Assembly: GCF_009296265.1 (NCBI RefSeq) | Contig: NZ_WBJS01000006.1 | Span: 186,001-250,000 of the forward strand | Length of the DNA: 64,000 bases | Direction of reading: 5' to 3' | From: Thioclava sp. JE_KL1 | GTDB taxonomy: Bacteria > Pseudomonadota > Alphaproteobacteria > Rhodobacterales > Rhodobacteraceae | Shown: positions 46,111 to 55,344 of the stretch, in pieces | Position numbering within the stretch: position 1 is the first letter of the stretch | How the letters are laid out: each line of letters begins with the position of its first letter | Notes under the pieces: model-generated | The model's input: the letters and a program-made list of their open reading frames with translations, nothing else | What the model was told of the DNA's origin: nothing | The model's database searches: none | Translations under genes and position numbers: made by a program

Positions 46111-47916
46111 TCACAGCACCACGGAGGCGCCTTTGGTGGACGGGCCGACATGGGTGCGGAAGGCGCCGAACAGCTCGCGGCCGAGGCCGAACTGGTTGCC
46201 GCTGAGGTCGGGCACGACCGGCGTGCGGCTCTCGAAACCTTCGGTCAGGCAGGTCAGCTCGCCCGTCGTCGCGTCGAGCCGCACCATATCGCCGTCTTGC
46301 AGCTTCGCAAGCGGTCCGCCATCGGCGGCCTCCGGCGAGACATGGATCGCCGCCGGAACCTTGCCCGAGGCGCCCGACATCCGGCCATCGGTGACCAGCG
46401 CGACTTTCAGGCCGCGATCCTGCAGCACTGCGAGGGTCGGGGTGAGCGAGTGCAGCTCCGGCATTCCGTTCGCCTTCGGCCCTTGGAAGCGCACGACGAC
46501 GATCGTGTCCGAGGTGAACTCGCCGTTCTTGAAGGCGTCCTTCACCTCGTGCTGTTCCTTGAAGACGCGGACCGGCGCTTCGATCACATGGCGCTCGGGC
46601 TTGACGGCGGAGACCTTGATCACGCCGCGCCCGAGATTGCCTTCGAGCTGCTTCAGGCCGCCCGTTTTCTGGAACGGATCGGCGGGCTTGCGGAGGATTT
46701 TCTCGTTCTGGCTTTCGGGGTCGGACTCTTCCCAGATCAGACCGCCCTCGGTGATCTTCGGCTCCTGGGTGTAGCGGGTGAGGCCGTCGCCCGCGACGGT
46801 CTTCGCATCCTCATGCAGTAGGCCCGCACCCAGCAGATGGCGGATCATGAATTGCAGCCCGCCCGCCGCGTGGAAGTGGTTCACGTCGGCGAGGCCGTTC
46901 GGATAGACTTTCGCCATCAGCGGCACGGCCGAGGAAATCTCGTCGAAATCTTCCAGATCGAGCACGATCCCGGCGGCGCGTGCCATCGCGGGCAGGTGCA
47001 GGACGTGGTTGGTCGACCCACCCGTCGCCATCAGACCGACCATGCCGTTCACGAAGGCTTTCTCGTCGAGCACTTCCGAGGCCGGGCGGTAGTCGTTGCC
47101 AAGCGCGGTGATCTCGGCGGCGCGTTTCGCGCCTGCGACCGTCAGCGCCTCGCGCAGCGGCGTGTTCGGGTTCACGAAGGACGCGCCCGGAAGGTGCAGA
47201 CCCATGAACTCCATCAGCATCTGGTTGGTGTTTGCGGTGCCGTAGAAGGTGCAGGTGCCCGGGCCGTGATAGGAGGCCATCTCGGCTGCCATGAGCGCAT
47301 CGCGGCCAACTTCGCCCGCGGCGAATTGCTGGCGGACCTTGGCTTTCTCGTCGTTGGGCAGCCCGGTGGTCATCGGCCCGGCGGGGATGAAGATCGCCGG
47401 GATATGGCCGAAGGTCGCCGCCGCCATGATCAGGCCGGGCACGATCTTGTCGCAGACGCCCATGTAGAGCGCCGCGTCGAAGGTGTTGTGGCTCAGCGAA
47501 ACCGCCGCAGCCATCGCGATCACGTCGCGCGAGAAGAGCGACAGGTCCATCCCCGGCTGGCCCTGCGTGACCCCGTCGCACATCGCAGGAACGCCGCCCG
47601 CGACCTGCGCCGTGGCGCCGACTTCGCGCAGCGCGGCTTTGATCGTCTGCGGGAAGGTCTCGAAAGGCTGGTGCGCCGAGAGCATGTCGTTATAGGCCGT
47701 CACGATGCCCACATTCGGCGCGCGCTCTGCCGCGAGCGCGTCTTTGTCCTCGCCCATCGCGGCATAGGCGTGGGCCTGATTGCCGCAGCTGAGATGCGCG
47801 CGGGCGGGGCCTGCATCGGCAGCCGCCTGCATCCGGGCAAGATAGTCGCCGCGCGGGCCTTCGGAGCGGGCGCGGATTCGGTCGGTCACACGGGCGATTG
47901 TGGCATCGAGGGTCAT
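46111..47916 (-). CDS. edd: 6-phosphogluconate dehydratase Edd
   Basis: Dehydrates 6-phosphogluconate to KDPG. The 601-residue [4Fe-4S] IlvD/Edd protein has cluster ligands in SCGNQAH (Cys44), [15 protein letters not shown] (Cys113) and [10 protein letters not shown] (Cys155), all in the N-terminal half, plus [21 protein letters not shown] near the C-terminus. Transcribed toward eda. The operator GTTAGCGCTAAC lies 101-112 bases upstream. Confidence 0.96.
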   Translation of the reverse strand: MTLDATIARVTDRIRARSEGPRGDYLARMQAAADAGPARAHLSCGNQAHAYAAMGEDKDALAAERAPNVGIVTAYNDMLSAHQPFETFPQTIKAALREVGATAQVAGGVPAMCDGVTQGQPGMDLSLFSRDVIAMAAAVSLSHNTFDAALYMGVCDKIVPGLIMAAATFGHIPAIFIPAGPMTTGLPNDEKAKVRQQFAAGEVGRDALMAAEMASYHGPGTCTFYGTANTNQMLMEFMGLHLPGASFVNPNTPLREALTVAGAKRAAEITALGNDYRPASEVLDEKAFVNGMVGLMATGGSTNHVLHLPAMARAAGIVLDLEDFDEISSAVPLMAKVYPNGLADVNHFHAAGGLQFMIRHLLGAGLLHEDAKTVAGDGLTRYTQEPKITEGGLIWEESDPESQNEKILRKPADPFQKTGGLKQLEGNLGRGVIKVSAVKPERHVIEAPVRVFKEQHEVKDAFKNGEFTSDTIVVVRFQGPKANGMPELHSLTPTLAVLQDRGLKVALVTDGRMSGASGKVPAAIHVSPEAADGGPLAKLQDGDMVRLDATTGELTCLTEGFESRTPVVPDLSGNQFGLGRELFGAFRTHVGPSTKGASVVL

Positions 47917-48016
47917 CGGCGGGGCCTTTCCTTGCTATGCATCTGATGCGGAACATGCAGCCCTAGCGGGCCGCTCGCGCAGCGGGCGCGGATCGCGGTC
48001 GCCTCTTCGCTATCAT

Positions 48017-48028
48017 GTTAGCGCTAAC
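48017..48028. promoter_or_regulatory. LacI-type operator upstream of edd
   Basis: The perfect palindrome GTTAGCGCTAAC is repeated exactly at 50544-50555 in front of zwf. On the minus strand it lies between a -35-like TTGCGA and a -10-like GATAGC, a position where a bound protein blocks RNA polymerase. The shape and target genes fit CceR, the LacI-family regulator of Entner-Doudoroff genes in Rhodobacter sphaeroides, from memory. Confidence 0.75.
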
Positions 48029-48156
48029 GTCGCAACCCGTTCTCTTTGTCGATTATCTGGGGCAGAGCGGGGATGCGGCAAGCGCGAGGGCTTTCGCGCA
48101 CCGCCGCTTGGCGCTAGGAAGGCGGCGCTTGAGACAGCGCGCGCAAGGAGCATCCG

Positions 48157-49365
48157 ATGAGCCAGTCCGAAGACACCGCCACCCGCCCGACCGTTCGGCT
48201 GCGCCCGAAGGCCGAGGCCCGCGCGATCCGCCACGGCTTTCCTTGGGTCTATGCCGATGAGCTGGTGACGGACCGGCGCACCAAGGCGCTGGCGCCCGGC
48301 ACGATCGCGACGTTGGAGGATGGCGAGCGCCGTCCGCTGGCTACGGTGACGGTCAACCCGAACTCCAAGATCATCGGTCGTGTGATGAGCCGCGACGCGG
48401 AGGCGGTGATTGACCGCGACTGGATCGCGGCGAAGCTGTCCCGCGCGTTGGAGATGCGTGCGCGGTTGTTCGATGCGCCGTTCTATCGTCTGGTCCATGC
48501 CGAGGCGGACGGGCTGCCCGGCGTCATTATTGACCGTTTCGGCGATGCGGCGGTGATCCAGCCGAATGCGGCATGGTCGGAAATAATGATCGCCGATCTT
48601 GAGGCCGCGCTGGCCGAGGTCACGGGCGTCACGACGATCATCAAGAACGCGGCAGGGCGGGCGCGTACGCTCGAAGGGCTGGACGAGGAAATGCTCACCC
48701 TGCGCGGTGGGATCGAGGCGCCGGTCGAGGTGCCGATGAATGGCGCGATCTATCTCGCCGATCTGCTGGGCGGGCAGAAGACGGGGCTGTTCTATGATCA
48801 GCGCCCGAACCATGCTTTCGCCGCACGGCTGGCGGAGGGCGCGCGAGTCCTCGATGTCTTCTCCCATGTGGGCGGCTTCGCGCTGGCCGCGCTGGCAGGT
48901 GGTGCGACCTCGGCGCTGTCGGTCGATGCCTCGGCTCCGGCGCTGGATCTTGCGACCAAGGGTGCGGCCGCGATGGGCATGGCGGACCGGTTCGCCACGC
49001 GGCAGGGCGATGCCTTCGACACGCTCGACGCTTTGAGCCGGGAAGGGGAGCGCTTCGATCTGGTGATCTGCGATCCGCCCGCCTTCGCGCCCGCCAAGCC
49101 CGCACTGCAGGCGGGGCTGCGCGCGTATGAGCGGATCGCTCGGATGGCCGCGCCGCTGGTCGAGCCGGGCGGCTATCTGGTGCTGTGCTCCTGCTCGCAT
49201 GCCGCCGATCTGTCGCAATTCCGCGCAGCCTGCACGCGCGGCATCGGCAAGGCAGGGCGGTCGGCGCAGCTGATCCATACCGGCTATGCCGGGCCCGATC
49301 ACCCGATGCTGCCGCAGCTAGCGGAATCGGGCTATCTGAAATCCCTGTTCTTCCGGCTCGACTGA
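48157..49365 (+). CDS. RlmI-like class I SAM-dependent rRNA methyltransferase
   Basis: A 402-residue methyltransferase with an N-terminal PUA domain (RLRPKAEARAIRHGFPWVYADE), a linker domain and a C-terminal Rossmann domain: the SAM site VLDVFSHVGGFALAALAGG (about 228-246), the DPPAF catalytic motif (about 306-310) and the late LVLCSCSH with its cysteines. RlmI methylates C1962 of 23S rRNA in E. coli; a similar 5-methylcytosine role is inferred. One-base overlap with the next gene. Confidence 0.88.
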   Translation: MSQSEDTATRPTVRLRPKAEARAIRHGFPWVYADELVTDRRTKALAPGTIATLEDGERRPLATVTVNPNSKIIGRVMSRDAEAVIDRDWIAAKLSRALEMRARLFDAPFYRLVHAEADGLPGVIIDRFGDAAVIQPNAAWSEIMIADLEAALAEVTGVTTIIKNAAGRARTLEGLDEEMLTLRGGIEAPVEVPMNGAIYLADLLGGQKTGLFYDQRPNHAFAARLAEGARVLDVFSHVGGFALAALAGGATSALSVDASAPALDLATKGAAAMGMADRFATRQGDAFDTLDALSREGERFDLVICDPPAFAPAKPALQAGLRAYERIARMAAPLVEPGGYLVLCSCSHAADLSQFRAACTRGIGKAGRSAQLIHTGYAGPDHPMLPQLAESGYLKSLFFRLD

Positions 49366-49907
49366 TGCGGGTCGTGCTCGATGCCTGCGTGCTCTACCCG
49401 ACGGTGCTGCGCGAGATCTTGATCGGGGCGGCGAAGGCGGGGCTCTACCGTCCGCTCTGGTCGGCGCGCATCCTCGAGGAATGGGCGCGTGCGGCGGCCC
49501 GCCGCGCGCCTGCCGACGAGGCCATCGCGCGCGGCGAGATCGCGCTGCTGCGGGCGGGGTTCCCGAAAGCCGAGATTTCCGCCCAGCCGGGGATCGAGGC
49601 GCGGCTGGTGCTGCCCGACGAGAATGACCTTCATGTGCTGGCGGTGGCGATTGCGGGCAGTGCCGATGCGATCCTCACATTCAACGCGCAGGATTTTCCG
49701 CGCGGGACCTTGGCGGGCGAGGGGCTGGAGCGGCGCGATCCGGACGGCTTCCTCTGGCAGCTTCTGTCCGAGCATCCCGAGCAGATGCGCGCCATCACCG
49801 AGGCCGTCCGTTCCGAAGCCGAGCGCCTGTCGGGCGAGCCGCAGCCGATCCGGGCGCTGATGAAACGCGCGCGTCTGCCGCGCTTCGGCAAGGCGCTGGC
49901 GACGTAA
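49365..49907 (+). CDS. PIN-domain protein
   Basis: A 180-residue protein with the PIN fold: Asp6 in VVLDACVLYPTVLREIL, a conserved Glu in ILEEWARAAARR (about residue 39), and LPDENDLHVLAVAIAGSADAILTFNAQDFP (about 82-111) carrying the Asp residues for metal binding. PIN proteins are usually ribonucleases and often toxins. No antitoxin gene is next to it: the upstream neighbour is an rRNA methyltransferase overlapping by one base, so a housekeeping RNA-processing role is more likely than a toxin-antitoxin pair. Confidence 0.82.
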   Translation: MRVVLDACVLYPTVLREILIGAAKAGLYRPLWSARILEEWARAAARRAPADEAIARGEIALLRAGFPKAEISAQPGIEARLVLPDENDLHVLAVAIAGSADAILTFNAQDFPRGTLAGEGLERRDPDGFLWQLLSEHPEQMRAITEAVRSEAERLSGEPQPIRALMKRARLPRFGKALAT

Positions 49908-49971
49908 TCTCGCGCTGCGTGTCCGGGTGTCGCCCCTTGACCGCCCGCGAAAGCCTCGCCAAACAGGCGCA

Positions 49972-50472
49972 ATGATCGGGTTCATCACATGCCAAGAGCG
50001 CGGCGCGGCCGACAAGCTCCTTGCCCAGCTCGCCGAAAGGCTGCTGTCGCAAGGGCGCGACGTGATCGGCATGGTGCGCGCCGAGGTGCCGCAGCGCTTC
50101 GAATGCGAGATGCATCTGCGCCTTTTGCCCGAGGGCGAAACCCGCACGATCTCGCAGGATCTGGGGCAGGGCGCGGGGGCCTGTTCGCTCGATGCGGGCG
50201 CGCTCGAAGAGGTCGTCGCCCAGGTCGGTCATGCGCTCGAAACGGCGCCACCGGGCGCCATCGTGATCCTCAACAAATTCGGCAAACAGGAGGCCGCAGG
50301 GCGCGGGTGTCGCGACCTGATCGCGCAGGCGATGGCCTCCGATTTTCCGGTCCTTCTGTCCGTTCCGCCCGAAACGCGAGCCGATTTCGCGATTTTCGCA
50401 GATGGTATGGCCGAAGAAATCGTGCCGGAAATTCAGGCGCTTGAGGCGTTTCTTTCGCGTGAGAGCGCTTAA
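49972..50472 (+). CDS. DUF2478 protein
   Basis: A 166-residue protein with the DUF2478 pattern: an N-terminal strand MIGFITCQERGAADKLLAQLAERL (a degenerate P-loop-like region), the LPEGETRTISQDLG segment, and IVILNKFGKQEAAGRGCRDLI (about 95-115), the family signature. Other members sit next to molybdenum transport genes, but none are here. The start has a purine-poor upstream region. The 106 bases to zwf hold its promoter and operator. Confidence 0.78.
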   Translation: MIGFITCQERGAADKLLAQLAERLLSQGRDVIGMVRAEVPQRFECEMHLRLLPEGETRTISQDLGQGAGACSLDAGALEEVVAQVGHALETAPPGAIVILNKFGKQEAAGRGCRDLIAQAMASDFPVLLSVPPETRADFAIFADGMAEEIVPEIQALEAFLSRESA

Positions 50473-50542
50473 TCCGCGCCCTCGCGTTGTCTCGTGTCGC
50501 TCCCATGCTAGACTTGTTCAGGTAAGGTGAGTAAAAGGGGGT

Positions 50543-50556
50543 CGTTAGCGCTAACG
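50543..50556. promoter_or_regulatory. LacI-type operator upstream of zwf
   Basis: CGTTAGCGCTAACG is a 14-base perfect palindrome containing the same 12-base core as the edd site. It lies 23 bases before the zwf ATG and about 30 bases downstream of a promoter-like TTGTCT...TAGACT (16-base gap, 50488-50515 region). A repressor here would stop transcription of zwf-pgl-pgi. Confidence 0.8.
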
Positions 50557-50578
50557 GACCCCAAACACGGAGCAGCCC

Positions 50579-52033
50579 ATGGTTTCGCGCGTCATTCCCG
50601 TCGATCGTTTCGATCTGGTGATTTTCGGCGCCACTGGCGACCTCGCCAATCGCAAAATTCTCCCCGGCCTGTTTCGCCGCTATTGCGCCGGTCAAATTCC
50701 CGAAGGATCCACCATTATCGGGGCCGCGCGCTCGGAGATGACCCCCGAGGAGTTCCGCGACCAGACCCGCGCCGCGATCGCCGAATTCGGCGGCAATAAA
50801 TGCGACGACGAAGGCGCGCTGGACGGCTTCCTGCCGATGCTCGACTATGTCGCGATCGACGCGAAAGGCGATGGCGGCTGGGACGATCTGAAGTCGAAAG
50901 TCCGCGACGATACCGTCAATGCCTTCTACTTCTCGGTGGCTCCGGCGCTGTTCGGCGATCTGGCCGAGCGCCTCCACACGCGCGGTATCGCGGGGCCGGA
51001 GGCGCGGATCGTGGTCGAGAAGCCGTTCGGGCGCGACCTCGCCTCGGCCAAGGCGCTCAACGCGGCGCTGGCGGAGTATTTCGACGAGACGCAGATCTAC
51101 CGGATCGACCATTACCTCGGCAAAGAGACGGTGCAGAACCTGATGGCGGTGCGCTTCGCCAACATCCTGTTCGAGCCGCTCTGGAACAGCCAATTTGTTG
51201 ATCATGTGCAAATTACCGTGGCCGAAACGGTGGGTGTGGGCGGTCGCGGGTCGTATTATGACAAGTCGGGCGCGATGCGCGACATGGTCCAGAACCACAT
51301 GATGCAGCTTCTGTGCCTGATCGCGATGGAGCCGCCCTACCACTTCGATCCCGATGCGGTGCGCGACGAGAAGCTCAAGGTGATCCGCGCGCTCCAGCCC
51401 GTCCAGCCCGCCGATATCGTGCGCGGCCAATACGCGGCCAGCAAGGATGCGCCCGGCTATCTCGAAGATGCTGAGGATCCGGAGTCGACGACCGAGAGCT
51501 ATATCGCGATGAAATGCCATGTCGCGAACTGGCGCTGGGTGAACACGCCCTTCTATCTGCGCACCGGCAAGCGGCTGCGCGCGCGCACATCCGAGATCGC
51601 GATCACCTTCAAGGAGCCGCCGCACCAGATCTTCGACGACGCCGAGGGCGAGTGGCGCGAGAACGTGCTCGTGATCCGGCTGCAGCCCAATGAGGGCATG
51701 AACCTGAAGATGATGATCAAGGAACCGGGGCCGGGCGGGATGCGCCTCGTGCAGGTGCCGCTCGACATGTCCTTCGCGGAAGCTCTGGGCGACGAGGCCG
51801 ACATCACCGACGCCTATGAACGCCTGATCATGGACGTGATCCGGGGCAACCAGACGCTGTTCATGCGCGGCGACGAGGTCGAGGCGGCCTGGGCCTGGAC
51901 CGACCCGATCATCGAGGGTTGGGAGGCGCGTGGCGACAAACCTCAAACCTATGACAGCGGCGCGTCGGGGCCGGATGACGCGCTGATGCTGATGCATCGC
52001 GACGGACGCCGCTGGCGGGAGATTCGTGAATGA
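50579..52033 (+). CDS. zwf: Glucose-6-phosphate 1-dehydrogenase Zwf
   Basis: Oxidises glucose 6-phosphate to 6-phosphogluconolactone, feeding the Entner-Doudoroff pathway. The 484-residue length is normal. NADP site [16 protein letters not shown] (about 17-32), the active-site RIDHYLGKE (175-183) with the catalytic His, and [11 protein letters not shown] (about 149-159). First gene of zwf-pgl-pgi. The stop overlaps pgl by four bases. Confidence 0.97.
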   Translation: MVSRVIPVDRFDLVIFGATGDLANRKILPGLFRRYCAGQIPEGSTIIGAARSEMTPEEFRDQTRAAIAEFGGNKCDDEGALDGFLPMLDYVAIDAKGDGGWDDLKSKVRDDTVNAFYFSVAPALFGDLAERLHTRGIAGPEARIVVEKPFGRDLASAKALNAALAEYFDETQIYRIDHYLGKETVQNLMAVRFANILFEPLWNSQFVDHVQITVAETVGVGGRGSYYDKSGAMRDMVQNHMMQLLCLIAMEPPYHFDPDAVRDEKLKVIRALQPVQPADIVRGQYAASKDAPGYLEDAEDPESTTESYIAMKCHVANWRWVNTPFYLRTGKRLRARTSEIAITFKEPPHQIFDDAEGEWRENVLVIRLQPNEGMNLKMMIKEPGPGGMRLVQVPLDMSFAEALGDEADITDAYERLIMDVIRGNQTLFMRGDEVEAAWAWTDPIIEGWEARGDKPQTYDSGASGPDDALMLMHRDGRRWREIRE

Positions 52034-52701
52034 ATTTTGAGAGTTATCCCGATCGCGAGATGCTGATGATGGGGCTTGCGGACCGCATCGCGAGCCAGTT
52101 GCGCGCGTCGATCAACAACGAGGGCCGCGCGACCTTGTCGGTGCCCGGCGGCTCCACGCCGGGACCGATCTTCGACATCCTTTCCGACATTGATCTGGAC
52201 TGGTCGAAGGTCGCGGTGCTCCTCAATGACGAGCGTTGGGTGCCCGAGAGCTCGGAGCGTTCGAACACGCGTCTGATCCGTGCGCGGCTCCTGAGGGGTC
52301 GGGCGGCAGCGGCGACGCTGGTACCGCTCTATGCCGAGGCGGAACGTCCCGAGGACAAGATGGAAGAACTGGCCGAAGGCATCGCGCCGCATCTGCCGAT
52401 CTCCGTCCTGCTTCTGGGCATGGGTGCGGATATGCACACGGCGAGCCTGTTTCCGGGCGCCGACCGGCTGAAAGAGGCGCTGTCGAACGATGCGCCGATC
52501 TTGCTGCCGATGCGGGCCGAAGCTGCGGGCGAGCCGCGTATCACACTGTCCGCACCCGTGCTGCGCGACGCGATGTATACGCATATCCTGATCACCGGCG
52601 CTGAGAAGCGCGAGGCGATCGAAAAAGCCGAAAGGCTCCCTGTGGAACAGGCGCCGGTGCGCGCCGTTCTCAAGGACGCGACCGTTCACTGGGCTGAATA
52701 A
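52030..52701 (+). CDS. pgl: 6-phosphogluconolactonase Pgl
   Basis: Hydrolyses 6-phosphogluconolactone to 6-phosphogluconate. The 223-residue DevB-type protein has LSVPGGSTPGPIFDIL (about 36-51), NDERWVPESSERSNTRLI (about 66-83) and LLLGMGADMHTASLFPGA (about 131-148). ATGA overlap with zwf; 16-base gap to pgi. Confidence 0.95.
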   Translation: MNFESYPDREMLMMGLADRIASQLRASINNEGRATLSVPGGSTPGPIFDILSDIDLDWSKVAVLLNDERWVPESSERSNTRLIRARLLRGRAAAATLVPLYAEAERPEDKMEELAEGIAPHLPISVLLLGMGADMHTASLFPGADRLKEALSNDAPILLPMRAEAAGEPRITLSAPVLRDAMYTHILITGAEKREAIEKAERLPVEQAPVRAVLKDATVHWAE

Positions 52702-52717
52702 CTGGGCAGAGTAAGCG

Positions 52718-54325
52718 ATGACCATCTGGCAAGACCTCCTCGATAAAGCGCAATCCGTGCAATCCCGCGGAATCGGAGAATTGTTCGAAAAGGACAATCG
52801 CGCAGGCGGTTTCAGCCGCGAAACCGGGCCGTTTCTGTTCGATTTCTCCAAGACCAATATCGATGCGGAGACGCTCGATCTGCTGGTGAAACTGGCCGAG
52901 GTGAAGGATGTCGCGGCCCGCGCCGAGGCGATGTTCACCGGTGAGAAGATCAACGACACCGAGGGTCGCGCGGTGCTGCATACCGCGCTGCGCAATCTCG
53001 ACACGGATGTGTTCGTCGATGGCGAGAACGTCATGCCCGAGGTCCGCGCGACCTATGCCCGGATGGAAGCGTTTGCGCGCGATGTCCGCGAGGGCAAGTT
53101 CACGGGGCAGGGCGGCGAGATCACCGATGTGGTCAATATCGGCATCGGCGGCTCTGATCTGGGCCCGGCGATGGCGACGCTCGCGCTCGCGCCCTATCAC
53201 GACGGGCCGCGCTGCCATTTCGTCTCCAACGTGGACGGGGCGCATATCCATGACACGCTGGCCGGTCTGAACCCGGAAACGACGCTGGTGATCGTCGCCT
53301 CCAAGACCTTCACCACGATCGAGACGATGACCAATGCCGAGACCGCGAAGCGGTGGATGGCCGAGAAGGTCTCGGACCCGGCGCAGCAATTCGCGGCGCT
53401 CTCGACCTCGGCTGAGAAGACCGCCGCCTTCGGGATCGATCAGGCCCGCGTCTTCGGCTTCGCCGATTGGGTCGGCGGGCGCTATTCGATGTGGGGGCCG
53501 ATCGGGCTGTCGCTGATGATCGCGATCGGGCCGGAGGGTTTCGCGGGTTTCCTCAAGGGCGCCGCCACGATGGACGCGCATTTCCGCGAGGCCGAATTCA
53601 AGGACAACCTGCCGGTGCTGCTGGCGCTGGTCGGTATCTGGCACAACCAGTTCTGCGACTATGCTACGCGCGCAGTTCTGCCTTACGATCAACGGCTTGC
53701 ACGGCTGCCGGCCTATCTCCAGCAGTTGGAGATGGAGAGCAACGGCAAGCGCGTCAGCATGGATGGCAAGGACCTGCCTTACAATTCCGGGCCGGTCGTC
53801 TGGGGCGAACCGGGCACCAACGGACAGCACGCGTTCTACCAGCTGATCCATCAAGGCACGCGGGTCATTCCGTGCGAATTCATGGTCGCCGCCGAGGGGC
53901 ATGAGCCCGATCTGGCGCATCAGCATACGCTGCTCGTGGCCAACTGTCTGGCGCAATCCGAGGCGCTGATGCGCGGGCGCTCGCTGGCCGAGGCGACCGA
54001 GATCATGCGCAAGAAAGGCTTCGAGGGAGACGAATTGGACCGTCAGGCGCGGCACCGCGTTTTCCCGGGTTCGCGACCGTCGACCACGCTGCTTTATCCG
54101 AAACTGACCCCCGAGGTCTTCGGCGGGATCGTCGCGCTTTATGAGCACCGCGTGTTCGTCGAGGGCGTGATCCTCGGCATCAACAGCTTCGACCAATGGG
54201 GCGTGGAGCTGGGCAAGGAACTGGCGCTTGCGCTGGCTCCGGTGCTGAAGGGCGAGGATGCGGGCGAGGGCAAGGACGGCTCCACCCGGCAGCTCGTCGC
54301 GCGAGTGCAATCGCTGCGCGGCTAG
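52718..54325 (+). CDS. pgi: Glucose-6-phosphate isomerase Pgi
   Basis: Interconverts glucose 6-phosphate and fructose 6-phosphate. The 535-residue protein has [16 protein letters not shown] (about 139-154), [50 protein letters not shown] and the C-terminal [15 protein letters not shown], all PGI signatures. Last gene of the zwf-pgl-pgi operon, so fructose 6-phosphate can be cycled into the Entner-Doudoroff route. Confidence 0.97.
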   Translation: MTIWQDLLDKAQSVQSRGIGELFEKDNRAGGFSRETGPFLFDFSKTNIDAETLDLLVKLAEVKDVAARAEAMFTGEKINDTEGRAVLHTALRNLDTDVFVDGENVMPEVRATYARMEAFARDVREGKFTGQGGEITDVVNIGIGGSDLGPAMATLALAPYHDGPRCHFVSNVDGAHIHDTLAGLNPETTLVIVASKTFTTIETMTNAETAKRWMAEKVSDPAQQFAALSTSAEKTAAFGIDQARVFGFADWVGGRYSMWGPIGLSLMIAIGPEGFAGFLKGAATMDAHFREAEFKDNLPVLLALVGIWHNQFCDYATRAVLPYDQRLARLPAYLQQLEMESNGKRVSMDGKDLPYNSGPVVWGEPGTNGQHAFYQLIHQGTRVIPCEFMVAAEGHEPDLAHQHTLLVANCLAQSEALMRGRSLAEATEIMRKKGFEGDELDRQARHRVFPGSRPSTTLLYPKLTPEVFGGIVALYEHRVFVEGVILGINSFDQWGVELGKELALALAPVLKGEDAGEGKDGSTRQLVARVQSLRG

Positions 54326-54326
54326 A

Positions 54327-54440
54327 TCAAGCTTTGTTGACGGTGCCGCCTGCGGCCGGAACCCAGGCGAACATCTTTCCGTTCAGCTTATAGGCGGGGC
54401 GCAGCGCCTCGCCTTCTGGTGTTCGAACAAAGGAATTCCA
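54327..54440 (-). pseudogene. Possible remnant of a YjbR/MmcQ-like gene, antisense between pgi and the next gene
   Basis: On the minus strand 37 codons end at TGA (54327-54329) and read ...EGEALRPAYKLNGKMFAWVP...NKA. PAYKLNGKMFAW resembles the core strand of YjbR/MmcQ proteins. There is no start codon at a sensible place, because upstream in this frame the sequence becomes antisense of the 106-residue gene. It may be a decayed 3' fragment, or chance coding potential in a 117-base gap. Confidence 0.25.
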
Positions 54441-54442
54441 CG

Positions 54443-54763
54443 ATGATCGACTCGATGGAAGATAGCCCCGAAGGCGTGGTCGGTCTGATCGCCTCCGGCA
54501 CCGTTCTTAAACATGATGTGACCGAGGCGATGCGCCTCGTCGGGTCCGCGGATCGGATGATGGTCGTCGTCGCGCCGCGCTTCGACGGTTACATGGCCGA
54601 GCTGATCGGCGGGCTGCGTCAAAGCTGCGAAGACGGTCAGGCCGGGCGCTGCGCGCTGGTCGTGCCGGAGGATATGCGCTCCGAGGCGAGTATGCAGGGC
54701 GAGGGTGGCGCGTTCCGCATCTTCACCGTGCAGGCAGACGCGGAAAGCTGGCTCGCCTCTTAA
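54443..54763 (+). CDS. Hypothetical protein, possibly SpoIIAA/STAS-like fold
   Basis: A 106-residue protein, MIDSMEDSPEGVVGLIASG..., alternating hydrophobic strands and helices (VGLIASGTVLKHDV, MMVVVAPRFDG, CALVVPEDM, FRIFTVQADAESWL). The terminal AESWL and overall order recall small SpoIIAA-like proteins, but similarity is weak. AAAGGAA precedes the ATG. Its end overlaps the convergent DUF1489 gene by four bases. Confidence 0.6.
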   Translation: MIDSMEDSPEGVVGLIASGTVLKHDVTEAMRLVGSADRMMVVVAPRFDGYMAELIGGLRQSCEDGQAGRCALVVPEDMRSEASMQGEGGAFRIFTVQADAESWLAS

Positions 54764-55185
54764 CGCAGGCCGATCTCGGACAGCGCCACGGCAAGCTCGC
54801 GGGGCAGCGCCTCTTCGCGGTCGCGACCTTTGGGCAGGTCGCGGGGCGCATCATCGGGGCTCAGGTAGCGCCAGCCCTGGAACGGGCGACGCGACAGGGC
54901 CTCCGTGCGGACAACCTCGCGGTCGAGCACGATGGCGCAGCGCGCGATCCCGTCCGCGCCCATCACTTCCGACAGTTCCAGCACGCGCTGGCGCGCTAGA
55001 ACCGCGCCCTTGAAGACCCAGTACAGCGACCCGCCGTTCAGGATCTCATCCGCGCGCTTCGGCCACATGCGCGTTACATGCATAGCCGGGCCTTTGCCAT
55101 AGCGGCTGGCCTGCCACGCGATCAGGTCTTCGACCTTCTCGGCGCCGACGCATAGCTTGATCAGATTCACCACTTTGTCACCCAT
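54760..55185 (-). CDS. DUF1489 family protein
   Basis: A 141-residue alphaproteobacterial protein with the DUF1489 pattern: VVNLIKLCVGAEKVEDLIAWQ, HVTRMWPKRADEIL (about 36-49), GSLYWVFKGAVLARQRVL, and the RRPFQGWRYLSPDDAPRDL ending. The family has no known function. Divergent from the second ribonucleotide reductase gene. Confidence 0.88.
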   Translation of the reverse strand: MGDKVVNLIKLCVGAEKVEDLIAWQASRYGKGPAMHVTRMWPKRADEILNGGSLYWVFKGAVLARQRVLELSEVMGADGIARCAIVLDREVVRTEALSRRPFQGWRYLSPDDAPRDLPKGRDREEALPRELAVALSEIGLR

Positions 55186-55250
55186 GCCCCTTAATTAGGT
55201 TTTCGCTCCCGCGACGGCAATGTCCGATTTGCGTCTGGTCATGCGAAGAG

Positions 55251-55297
55251 GCCTTAGGTATAGTGTCAGCCCGCCCCCGACGCACGATATGCGGAGG
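55251..55297. promoter_or_regulatory. Weak NrdR-box-like pair upstream of the second class II reductase
   Basis: GCCTTAGGTATAGTGT (55251-55266) keeps the TATAGTGT half of an NrdR box (about 10 of 16 positions), and GCACGATATGCGGAGG (55282-55297) keeps CAC-ATAT, starting 31 bases later. The spacing equals that of the better pair before nrdJ at 14585, which is the main argument for function. Confidence 0.3.
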
Positions 55298-55344
55298 GGG
55301 CGCTCGATTTTTACCTCACTCGAACTGCTGCCAGCGAGGACCTC

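Noticed and set aside
49365-49907. PIN-domain toxin of a toxin-antitoxin pair
   Set aside because: The gene overlaps an rRNA methyltransferase gene and no small antitoxin gene lies on either side.
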